Source of the DNA: Rhynchosporium graminicola
Taxonomy: Eukaryota; Ascomycota; Leotiomycetes; Helotiales; Ploettnerulaceae
NCBI GenBank assembly: GCA_900074885.1
Contig: FJUW01000033.1
Span: forward strand, 398,049 to 409,534
Direction: 5' to 3'
Length of the DNA: 11,486 nt
The translations under genes and the position numbers were made by a program. Under the pieces are notes generated by a model. That model saw nothing but the letters and a program-made list of their open reading frames with translations, was not told the origin of the DNA and searched no databases. The stretch's first letter is position 1; each line of letters starts with the position of its first letter. Of the stretch, positions 1 through 7,299 are shown in pieces.

Positions 1-720
1 TAGAGAGTTAGTTACCTATAGAATACTCTCTAGGGGAGAGTTTTAGATATTTTTATAGCTATAAGTCTCCTTAGAAATACGCTTCCGAGCTAGTAATAGT
101 TATTTAATAATAGAGATAGAGTTAATAACAGCTCGAATATTAATAAGAGAGTTAGCTGCGCTTCGCTATTCCTCGTACGCTTCTTAGAACTAATTAAGGC
201 GTTCGTTTCGTTCGTTAGTATCGTATTAGTAGCGCTAGTAAGTATAGTATTTATATAAGTCCTTAATCTCGATCGGAGAGCTATAAACGTTATTAGGAGG
301 AGTATATAGTAGCTAAATGATCTATTATTTAGAGGTATCTAAGAGTACTTAATATTCCGAAAGCTAAGCCCTTCCGAGTATAATACTATAGTTTCCGAGA
401 GTAGTAATAAGAAAGGGAGTAAATACCTAAACGCGACGATCTACTATTAAATTAAATATTATATAGTAACTAATAGTACTACTATTAATACTATTAAAGC
501 TTTTAATAGGAATTACATTTAGTAGAAAGTGAATTAAAAGTTTTAAGAAAAAGGAAAGAGATTTAAGAAAAGAATAATTAATAAAATAGTATCTATTAGC
601 TCTAGAATTAAGAAGTGCAAGTAGCTTATATAAGAGTCTATTCTTAGTAAGAGTAGCACGTATAATAAACGATTAACTACTAAGAAGCTTCGTAAGGTTA
701 AGATATCGTATATCTCGTAT
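1..720 (-). pseudogene. Family B pol, N-terminal part: retropepsin-like aspartic protease (copy 1)
   Basis: This is the start of the pol polyprotein, which would carry the protease that cleaves Gag and Pol in the particle. In the minus frame whose codons start at multiples of three, the active-site loop lies at 609-598. There it reads N-S-R-A where a retropepsin has D-S/T-G-A. About 75 residues on, an I-I-L-G-R-A-W-L motif (384-361) gives the second conserved protease segment, followed by L-L-D and a Trp-rich stretch. The linker towards reverse transcriptase runs off the window at base 1. Trp and Gln codons have become TAG/TAA throughout. Both active-site changes (D to N, G to R) are G-to-A on the coding strand, as RIP makes. 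The upstream limit is uncertain because pol overlaps the end of gag in another frame. Confidence 0.82.
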
Positions 721-1211
721 ATTACCTAGGAAGGAGTCTTTCCCTAGGCGTAGTCTTTTACTAGTAGTTTAATATACTCTTAAGTATTATTATACGTTTC
801 TTTATTATTATTATCTTCTGACTTACTATTAATATTATTATTAGCATTAATTACGTTAATTCGATACGGAGTATTAGGTCGAGCTAACGATAAGCGTAAG
901 TATAAGGTAAGCGTAAAGTAATAAGGAGTATTCGCCGGCGATTATATATAAGGCGTATCATTTCGTATAGAGTATAGTACTTATTTACTAGTTGTACTAG
1001 TGTTCTCGGGCATAGGAAGACTAATTTATAGATAAGAAGAGGAGTTAGTACTATAGCACTAGAAGGAGGTATTTATAGGGCGTTCCCGAGTCGTGCTAGC
1101 CTTAGCTAAAGACTCGGAATAGTAGGTCTTTTTAATAAATTAACCTTAGTCTTTAGCTTATATAGCCTTAACGTATTCTTTTAGTATCCTTAACGTTTAG
1201 TACTATTAGAA
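1..1211. repeat. Long direct repeat, copy 1 (partner 10276-11486)
   Basis: Base n here corresponds to base n+10275 at the right end. The offset is identical at both ends and at several inner checkpoints, so there is no net insertion or deletion over 1211 bases. In the first 300 bases I counted 18 differences (about 94% identity), all transitions. Both ends are set by the window edges, so the true repeat is longer. It is the gag/protease part of family B. Confidence 0.97.
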
Positions 1212-2192
1212 GAGCTATTTCCGTAGCTATATAGGTAGCTTCTCCTATAAGTCTATTTTCAGAGTCGATTGATTATTTACTCTAGCTTTACGAGCTAGCG
1301 TACGAAACTCGTAGTAGAATATCTAGAAGGTCTACTTATAATCTATCTTTAGCGCAGAGTAGCTAGCTCTTATAGTTTATTAGTTATATAGATTAAATAA
1401 GAAGAAGATAAGTTAAGTAATCATATCGAGTGAATCGATTATATTACTTTCTTCGTTATATTCTAGTTCTAAGAATAAGAGTTCTAGGTAAGTTCTAGCT
1501 ATTCCTTCTGTTTAGTTAAGTAACTAATCTTTATAGTAATCTTCGTCGATAAAGTAGCTAGAGTAGCGCTAGAGAGCGTTATATATCTGCACTTCCTAGA
1601 GTTTTAGAAAGTAGTCGATTCTATTAGAGAGCTTATTTAGAAAGTTCAGTATCTTCTCTATACGTATAGCGTATAATATTAATAATATTCCTCCGGTAGA
1701 TTATTCTCGATAATAATTATTAAGCGTAAGAGTAGCGTTATCTTCTTTAATTAATAGTAGTAGTATTATACGCGATTAAACGTTATTAAACGATATAGAC
1801 TTAGTAGAGCGCTAAGTAGTTAACTAGCGTAGTTCTAGGAACTCGTCCTATAACTAACGTAGTTCTATAGATAAGTTAGCGTTTAATTATCTCTCTTCCG
1901 CGAGCTTCCTTTCTATTTCTTATAGCTAGTAAGCGCGGTCTTCCTATAAGTTACTTATAGTTACTATTAATATAAGAGTATTATTAGGGAGGTTTAGGGA
2001 CTCGGTAAGTTCGTTAATTATAATAGGAGTTAGAGAGCTTAACTCGGATAAGGCGTTATCGCGAGTACTCTTTACTATAGAGAGAGGTAGATTATAGCGA
2101 GTATTACGAGTCGCCGAAGAATAGGAAGTAGAGGGAGTCGGAGAACTAGTAGTCGATTTATCGGACTTAGGTTACTTCGGTTTAGGTACTAT
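661..2192 (-). pseudogene. Family B gag (copy 1), RIP-degraded
   Basis: This would have encoded the capsid/nucleocapsid protein of family B. The frame starts at 2192, where an ATA stands in a good position for a lost ATG. It runs in one register for roughly 500 codons. The first 40 residues are rich in Ser, Thr and Pro. A charged, Glu/Gln/Leu-rich segment with coiled-coil character follows at about residues 95-135 (about 1910-1790). Next comes the long capsid-like region (about 1650-1200), with the D-Y/alternating hydrophobic pattern of fungal Gypsy gags. An Asn/Ser-rich segment lies near 830-780. No clear CCHC zinc knuckle was found. The frame is stop-free apart from TAG/TAA at likely Trp/Gln positions. 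The 3' limit is approximate, because pol continues in a different frame (-1 relative to gag) somewhere around 720-610. Confidence 0.75.
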
Positions 2193-2326
2193 TCTTCAAG
2201 TTTATACTTAGTATAAGCCTTCTCCGTATAGTATAGTCTCTTACGCTTAGTAGCTCTAAGTATAGAGGTATAATATAAGTAGATATTTACTATCTTCCTA
2301 GATATAAGTAAAAGAGTTATAGATAA
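2193..2326 (-). other. 5' leader of family B copy 1 (between LTR and gag)
   Basis: This 134-base stretch separates the inner LTR end (2327) from the lost gag start (2192). The primer-binding site should be the first bases on the minus strand (2326 downwards, reading ttatctataactc). I could not match it to a tRNA 3' end, and RIP may have altered it. Nothing else recognisable is present. Confidence 0.6.
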
Positions 2327-2559
2327 TATAACGCTTACTCTAGAAAGGTCTTAAAACTATATAAGTAATAAGATCTTATATTAGTATAAATATAAAGTAG
2401 TAAGAATCACTTAAGAATCTATAACTAAGGAGTAAAGAAGTAGAGAGAGAAGGGAAGTATATATATAAAAAGGGGCCCCTAAACTCTACTTATGTAATCT
2501 CGCTTAGCAGTAAGTGTTTCTACTAATAGGGAGAAACCTCCAAACCTGACTAGTCGTCA
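2327..2559 (-). repeat. 5' LTR of family B copy 1
   Basis: This 233-base block recurs at 6273-6505 with a constant offset of 3946. I counted 23 differences (about 90% identity), of which about 20 are transitions. On the minus strand it starts TGACGACTAG and ends GCGTTATA, the latter matching GCGTCACA in the other copy, so the canonical TG...CA ends are visible between the two. Gag lies downstream on the minus strand, which makes this the 5' LTR. A TATATATA stretch at about 2460-2468 next to a G/C palindrome (2471-2480) could be the promoter for leftward transcription. The five bases outside it are tattt (2560-2564), the expected target-site duplicate. Confidence 0.88.
2471..2480. promoter_or_regulatory. 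AGGGGCCCCT palindrome beside TATA stretch in the family B LTR
   Basis: This is a perfect 10-base palindrome, unchanged in the second LTR (6417-6426), directly beside an AT-run with TATA character. Its position inside an LTR next to a TATA-like run suggests a promoter element, but this is inference only. Confidence 0.4.
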
Positions 2560-3737
2560 TATTTACCTCTTATAGATACTAAATTAATATCTTAGGATTA
2601 TCTAGAGGATCTAGAAGACCCGGAATCGGAACCTATTACTACGACTATACTAGAGCTATATAAACGTAAGAAGATAAGTAGCTCTACCTCCTTAAACTTA
2701 GCAGATAGCTATAAGCTTAAGGGAGGAGAGAACTATACGGAATAGAGAGATAAGGTATTAAATATTACTAAAACTAATAGAATTAGCAAGTTTCTTAATA
2801 TTAAGTCGCGTGACTACGTGCCTAAAGAGGTAGATAAATATAACGATAAGGTCGATAATAAAGCCCTTAAGAAGTAGTAAGATTAAGAGTCTAGAGAGAG
2901 TTAAATAAAGCTAGTAATCATACTAAATTATAAAGCCGGATCTCTCGTATATATAACTAGTAAAACTACTATATTAGATATATAAGAGGCCTTATAAGCG
3001 CAGTACGAAGGAGGCAGTAATATACTAGTATATAATGCTATATAAGATTACGTTAAGCTCTAGTATAACGATTTCAACTCCCTAGAGAAGTTTATTATCG
3101 CTTTTAAGCTCTTAATTATTAAATTAGAGACTTTAATAATAGCTCTACCTCTAGTATAATATCTAATTATATTTATTACTATAGTTTCAGAGAAGTAGCT
3201 TATATAAGCTGAAGGATAATATTCTCTTTTAAGAGTTTCTTCTAGTAACGACCTAGAGACAAATAAGAAGGCTAACTTAGAAGTAACCCTAATTAGTCTG
3301 ATTAAAGATATTACTAATAAAGCTAGAGCTAGTGATCCTACTAGAAAGATAGTAGGTTAAGCCTTATATAGTAATAAGTTTATACTTAATTCTAAGAAAG
3401 GAAGTAGCGGAGGAGCCACTAAGCCGGCTAGTAAGGAAGCTAGACCGACTTATAAGTACTATAAATAGATATCGCTAAAGTATACTCTAGAGAACTATTT
3501 TATTATTAATAAGCAGAAGAAGAAGGAGTTTAAGGAGAAGTCTAGAAAGAAGTAGATCTCGTACGCTGAATAGCTAAAGAAGAAGGAGAGAGAGAGTAAG
3601 ACTAATAAGACTAATAAGAAGAAGAATAGTAGTGGAAAAAAGAAGAAGAAGAATAATGATTCTGATGATAGTAGTATCTTCGGCGTAGCTTTTTTACTAT
3701 ATTTCCCTACTATTACAGCTTCTATAGCTATATTCTC
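2560..3737 (+). pseudogene. Copia-type gag polyprotein, 5'-truncated
   Basis: This is the Gag protein of a fungal Copia element. The frame beginning at 2560 shows the hallmark N-terminal motif K-L-K-G-G-E-N-Y-T-E-(W) at about 2713-2745. Then comes the A-(W)-E-A-L-x-A-Q-Y-E-G-G-S-N block (about 2983-3024) and the Y-N-D-F-N-S-L-E-K-F segment with a leucine-rich helix (about 3064-3180). All of these match the UBN2/Copia gag fold. A degraded zinc-knuckle-like array lies at 3451-3498, with Tyr codons at the three Cys and one His positions (spacing 2-6-4; the usual spacing is 2-4-4). A Lys-rich tail (about 3500-3650) could bind RNA or act as a nuclear signal. Stops are TAG/TAA at expected Trp/Gln. 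The 5' end is missing through insertion of family B. Confidence 0.82.
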
Positions 3738-3748
3738 TTAAGTTATAA

Positions 3749-3776
3749 TAGCTCTTCGATACCGGCGCTACGGAGC
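3749..3776 (+). pseudogene. Copia protease active-site fragment, cut by insertion
   Basis: The codons at 3749-3775 read stop(for W)-L-F-D-T-G-A-T-E. This is the W-L-x-D-T/S-G-A active-site motif that opens the Copia protease after gag. Catalytic Asp-Thr-Gly (3758-3766) is unmutated. The frame is shifted by one base relative to gag, which implies a small indel between about 3728 and 3749. The very next bases (3777 on) are the start of a foreign LTR, so the enzyme is interrupted by insertion. Confidence 0.75.
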
Positions 3777-3798
3777 TGTCACGAACTAGCATAGTTCT

Positions 3799-3874
3799 TA
3801 GCACTAAAACCGTCCTAGCACCAGAATACTGATAATACTATCTAGTAGTGAGTACTAGACGGGTTTTAGTACTA
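3799..3874. repeat. Imperfect inverted repeat near the start of the family C LTR
   Basis: The arms are 3799-3821 and 3852-3874. The reverse complement of the left arm matches the right arm at 18 of 23 positions; three of the five mismatches are G/A. The loop is 30 bases. It could fold as a long hairpin in RNA or single-stranded DNA; its function is unknown. Confidence 0.6.
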
Positions 3875-3985
3875 GAAAAGAGTTAGTACTATTAGAGGAA
3901 AGGCACTAATACGGTTATAGTATAAACTAGCGAGTAGTATTATATATCTACTTATATTAAAGTAATAATAGTATTATAGCTATAG

Positions 3986-4005
3986 GTGATCTAGGATCAC
4001 GTGAT
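3986..4005. promoter_or_regulatory. Overlapping palindromes with CACGTG core in the family C LTR
   Basis: Gtgatc-tag-gatcac (3986-4000) is an inverted repeat with six-base perfect arms. It overlaps the perfect palindrome atcacgtgat (3996-4005), whose core CACGTG is the E-box bound by bHLH factors. It lies about 85 bases before the TATA-like box. A regulatory role is inferred from position only. Confidence 0.4.
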
Positions 4006-4088
4006 ATACTAGACTACTAGATAGGTCGCGAGAGCTTGCGCGCTCTGCAAGATAGTCTTATATAGCTAGTATAAGGGAACGAAGATTC

Positions 4089-4096
4089 TATATAAG
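4089..4096 (+). promoter_or_regulatory. TATA-like box in the family C LTR
   Basis: TATATAAG lies in the putative LTR, about 170 bases before the gag frame, in the right orientation to start the genomic transcript. AT-rich sequence makes chance matches likely. Confidence 0.4.
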
Positions 4097-4261
4097 ACTA
4101 GTACTTCTGCTATTAGATAGGAGCTTCGTGCTCAAATTTATATAGTAATTAATACCTGCTTATAACGTCTTAATTCTTTTTAAGAACCGAACTTCTTATT
4201 TACTTTACTTTATAACTAATACTAACTAACGAGCTTATATACCGCGTACTAGTCAGAACTA

Positions 4262-6272
4262 GGAATATTATACTTTAAGCACTTCACTTAAAGTATTATT
4301 AGTAAGAACGAAATAGCTACTAAAGAAGGATCCGTCGTAAGAGAAAGCTCTTAGACTAATAGGCCGGATAAAGTTGATAAGGTCGATAAGAGTATATCGC
4401 TTCGTATAAACTTACCTAATACTTATTATAAGAACTATAATAAACTAGGATAGTTTATTCTCTAGTACTAGATATACCTCGCTTTTAATAGGGATAAGTT
4501 CGAAGCAGACTCCCTTAAAGTCCTATAAATCGCCTTATTCCTTCGCGATACTATAGCTTACTAGATTAAGCTAGCTTTAAGTAATTACTTAGTTAATCGA
4601 TACTTATCCGGGGCTTATTCTACTACTATAACTGAAAAAAGCCGAGTTATCTTTCGAACTCCTATAGACTTTACTAATACTATTAAAGGAGTCTTCAGAG
4701 ACCCTAATAAGAAGGAATAAGATAAGAAGCACCTGCTCGGAATTCGATAATAAGGATCTATCTATAAATATACTATCGAGTTCTACTAATATTCTATACG
4801 ATTAGACTAGATAGATAATAGATTAAGAGCCTAATACTATCGAGGCCTTAAGGACTATATTAAGGATAAGCTCTCTAGGGCTAGTAAACTAGGTACTTTA
4901 GAGGACTTAATTAGATCGTTTACTACTATCGATAAACGAATCTAAGAACGAGCGAAGGAAAAAGAAGGATATTTTATATCTACTTACCTCCGGAAACCCT
5001 AATTTCTATAATAATATAGTAAATATTAAGGAAATTTCTAACTTTACTCGAATAATAAACGTAACTATTATAATCTGATAGAAATAGATAGAGTAGAAAG
5101 AGGATCTAAGGGCTAATCTGAGAAAGATAAATATTAAGAGAAGGGCTTATACTATACGTATAGTAAGCTAGGATATCTCGCTTATAATTATTCTCAGAAG
5201 AAGAAGTAAGAAGAAAAACCCTAGAATAAACCTAAGAGAGAATTCGGACTAGCCGAAAGAAAGCTAGATTACTAAGAAGCTTCTAGCGCAGAATAGAGTT
5301 CGCAGGACTTTATAACTTATAAATCTAGCGATGGATTCGAAGAGAACTTAGTTAAACTTCTAGATAAAGACTAAGAAAGCTAAAGTATTATAAATAAAAG
5401 AAACTATTTATATAATAACTTTCTATATAATAACGAAAACTAGACTCTTCGAAATCACGATAATAGAAGAAGAATATAAGTTTATAATAGAACTAAGTCT
5501 GATTTTATAGAATATTACTGAACTTATAATATACTTAACCCGAGTATAGACTATATTATTACTTATTATAATACTACTATTATTATATTCTAAGTTAATA
5601 CTAGGGATATCGAGGAATAACCAGATTGTTACGTAGCTAACCTCGAAGGAGAACTAGAACTAAAAGAATTCGAACAATTAGATTAGTTCTTTTAAATTAA
5701 AGATACTTAAGCTATTACTAAGGAAATAGAAGGGGAACGTTATTAGCAGAGAAGATAGTACTTATTAGAACTAGCTACTTATTAAAGAATAGTACTAGAT
5801 CTAATTTAAGGGCAGATTAATCTCTATTACTATATACTTTATACTTTAATTACTTATGAACCCGGCCTTAGGACTTAGTTAGATAAAACGATAGGGAGAA
5901 TTATTAAAGAAGCACGTGATTACTCTATAATAGAACTACTATACCTAGAGCTTACTAATATTAGAGAGTTCGATTAGTTAATCTTACTAGTTATAATAGA
6001 TAATATTAAGATAAAAGCACTTATCGATTCAGGAGCTATAAGACGCTCTATAAACCCGGCCTTTATCGAGAAATAGAATATTCCTATTACTATTAACCCG
6101 AAACTATACTACCTTACTTTATTAAATAGAAAAGGCGCCGGATCAGATAGATAAGTCTATAGAAAGATAAGAGGAATAAAGATAATTATTAATAGATATA
6201 AAGAAACGCTTTACTTTAATATTATATCTATCGGACGATATAATATCGTATTAGGAACGTTATAGCTATATA
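4262..6272 (+). pseudogene. Family C gag-protease polyprotein, 3'-interrupted and RIP-degraded
   Basis: About 670 codons stay in one register from 4262 to the junction at 6272, so no net frameshift has occurred; only point changes are seen. The N-terminal part is Lys/Asp-rich. The classic fungal Gypsy gag capsid begins with L-P-N-T-Y-Y (about 4409). It goes on through D-K-F-E-A-D-S-L-K (4493) to a L-G-I-R-(Q)-(Q)-G-S segment (about 4736) and an L-D-W-I-D helix (about 4800). A CCHC zinc knuckle at 5150-5191 has perfect spacing, but every Cys and the His reads Tyr. A long acidic/Gln-rich linker leads to a retropepsin with an intact A-L-I-D-S-G-A loop (6017-6037) and the I-V-L-G motif (about 6247-6258). 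The protease stops about two residues later at the family B LTR. The start codon is lost; 4262 is simply the first convincing in-frame codon. Confidence 0.82.
5150..5191 (+). other. Degraded CCHC zinc knuckle in family C gag
   Basis: Codons at 5150, 5159, 5174 and 5189 are all TAC/TAT (Tyr), with spacing X2-X4-X4. That is exactly the spacing of the retroviral-type knuckle CX2CX4HX4C. Each change is explained by one RIP transition (TGY to TAY, CAT to TAT), so RNA binding by this copy would be lost. Confidence 0.8.
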
Positions 6273-6505
6273 TGTGACGCTTGCTCTAGAAAGGTCTCAA
6301 AACTACCTGAGTAATAAGACCTCATATTACTATGAATATGAAGTAGTAAGAATCACTTGAGAATCTATAACTAAGGAGTAAAGAAGTAGAGAGAGAATAG
6401 AAGTATATATATGAAAAGGGGCCCCTAAACTCTACTCGTGTAATCTCGCTTAGTAGTAAGTGTTTCTACTAATAGGGAGAGACCTCTAAACCTAACTAGT
6501 CGTTA
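6273..6505 (-). repeat. 3' LTR of family B copy 2
   Basis: This matches 2327-2559 at about 90% over its 233 bases. On the minus strand it starts TAACGAC (from TGACGAC) and ends GCGTCACA. It lies immediately after the polypurine tract, which fixes it as the 3' LTR of the leftward element. Its 6273-6370 half keeps more TG/CA than copy 1, while the other half has lost more. Confidence 0.88.
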
Positions 6506-6520
6506 TACTACTCTCCCCTC
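6506..6520 (-). other. Polypurine tract of family B copy 2
   Basis: The minus strand reads GAGGGGAGAGTAG just before the LTR start at 6505. This is a near-pure purine run at the place where plus-strand DNA synthesis is primed in LTR retrotransposons. It overlaps the last pol codons. It supports assigning both LTR copies to the leftward element rather than to the rightward Copia/C sequences. Confidence 0.75.
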
Positions 6521-6639
6521 CGAAAAAAGCTCGCCCTCGAGCGTTAGTCTATCTCCTTATTACTATTAAGGTAGTTGTAATTATTAATTCTATTGTAGAA
6601 AGCTTTCAGCTAATTAGGTAGTCTAGTAGGAGGTCTAGC

Positions 6640-6803
6640 TTATATTAAGTTATTAAGGTGGAATTATTGCAGCTTAGCGGGAGCGTATTTAATATCTATA
6701 GCGTCGTACTATATGAGATCGACGTCTTGATTTAACTAGGAAACTCGGTATAAGAGGCTATTACGCTGCTTACGGCACGTAAGTATATCTTCGATCTCCT
6801 ATT
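6640..6803 (-). other. Chromodomain at the C-terminus of family B integrase
   Basis: The translation reads W-E-I-E-D-I-L-T-C-R-K, a Leu-Leu-Tyr-Arg-Val strand, W-Y, then A-P-A-K-L-(Q)-(Q)-F-H. This is the pattern of integrase-linked chromodomains in fungal chromoviruses, which steer insertion to marked chromatin. A GPY/F-like strand region with R-L-E-L-P lies just before it (about 7000-6870). Confidence 0.72.
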
Positions 6804-7299
6804 TATCGTCACTAGTGATATTAATAAGTAGTAGTAGTAGTGAGGTTTATCCTAGTAAGGGGTCGTTTAGATGCTTCTATAGCTTAGTAGCAGGGAATAC
6901 GTTATATACTTTTATACTAGTAGGGAGCTCTAGACGATAAGAGCTTCTGACCTTTTCAATTATATAGAAGAGTCCGTTAGTTAGGAAGTCGAGTTTTTTA
7001 CTAAGTCGAGTACTCGTAAAGTAGCGTCTATCTAGCTAGATAAGGTCGTCTATAGTGAAGTCGACTTTATAGCGTAAGTAATTATAGGATTAGGATATCT
7101 TAGCTTATATACGTTAGAGGCTAGATTAAGTAGTAGTCTAAGTGTCGCGTAGGCGATTAGCGTAATCTAGAGCTTACTAAGTATTTAACTTATTAGTAGG
7201 CGTAGTAGAGTCAGGTAAGTCTTTCTAATTCTAATTAACACGGGGTATATATCTATAAACGACTTTAAAAGGTAAGAGACCTCTAAGGGATTCGTAAGG

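Larger units (their letters stand above)
1..2559 (-). mobile_element. Ty3/Gypsy retrotransposon family B, copy 1 (5' part, RIP-degraded)
   Basis: Read on the minus strand this segment gives, in order, an LTR (2559 to 2327), an untranslated leader, gag (from about 2192) and the protease start of pol, cut by the left window edge. The assignment to Ty3/Gypsy comes from the second copy (6273-11486), where the order reverse transcriptase, RNase H, integrase, chromodomain is readable. The first 1211 bases match 10276-11486 with a constant offset of 10275. Its LTR outer end abuts a Copia gag frame that is open right up to base 2560, so this copy probably inserted into that gene. All coding frames are broken by TAG/TAA stops of RIP type. 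The rest of pol and the 3' LTR should lie left of the window. Confidence 0.85.
2560..3776 (+). mobile_element. Ty1/Copia retrotransposon fragment (gag to protease start)
   Basis: This is a plus-strand remnant with no LTR of its own in the window. Its reading frame is open from the first base after the family B LTR (2560), so the true gag start and 5' LTR must lie upstream, displaced by insertion of family B copy 1. It ends at 3776, where the TGTCACG start of another LTR cuts the protease. Its integrase, reverse transcriptase and RNase H are not present in the window. Confidence 0.83.
3777..4214 (+). repeat. Putative 5' LTR of family C
   Basis: This is a non-coding stretch of about 440 bases between the TG start at 3777 and the gag frame. 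The 3' end is tentative: I place it at tttata (4209-4214), which could be a mutated ...TTTACA. No second copy is present to confirm the limits. It holds a TATA-like box (4089-4096), an imperfect hairpin (3799-3874) and compact palindromes (3986-4005). It includes a GC-rich patch (4025-4051) with two alternative short stem-loops (4031-4046 and 4035-4051). Confidence 0.62.
3777..6272 (+). mobile_element. Ty3/Gypsy retrotransposon family C, 5' part
   Basis: This plus-strand element starts with TGTCACGAAC immediately after the Copia protease motif. It has an LTR-like non-coding block to about 4214 and then a single gag-protease frame up to 6272, where the family B LTR interrupts it. Its gag and protease differ clearly from those of family B. 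Reverse transcriptase, RNase H, integrase and the 3' LTR are not in the window; under a nested-insertion history they should lie right of family B copy 2. The five bases before it (ggagc, 3772-3776) are the candidate target-site duplicate. Confidence 0.8.

Noticed and set aside
2305..2326. tRNA primer-binding site of family B
   Set aside because: The position is right, but I cannot match ttatctataactc to any tRNA 3' end, and RIP may have changed it. No specific tRNA can be claimed.
2193..2326. Promoter of a separate gene in the family B leader
   Set aside because: No distinct motif is visible beyond general AT-richness, and any transcript would be expected to start in the LTR.
3590..3660. 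Purine-rich run as a polypurine tract or regulatory repeat
   Set aside because: It lies inside the Copia gag frame and simply encodes a Lys/Asn-rich tail (AAG/AAT codons). No LTR follows it.
2327..6505. A single rightward composite element bounded by the 233-base repeats
   Set aside because: There is no purine tract before 6273 on the plus strand and no matching target duplicates. The Copia frame is open directly at 2560 and the C frame directly at 6272. The purine tract and gag start fit the leftward family B elements.
6826..6842. Short AGT microsatellite
   Set aside because: Only a handful of units, inside the family B pol frame, where it reads as Leu codons on the minus strand. Such runs are common in TAG-rich RIPped DNA.
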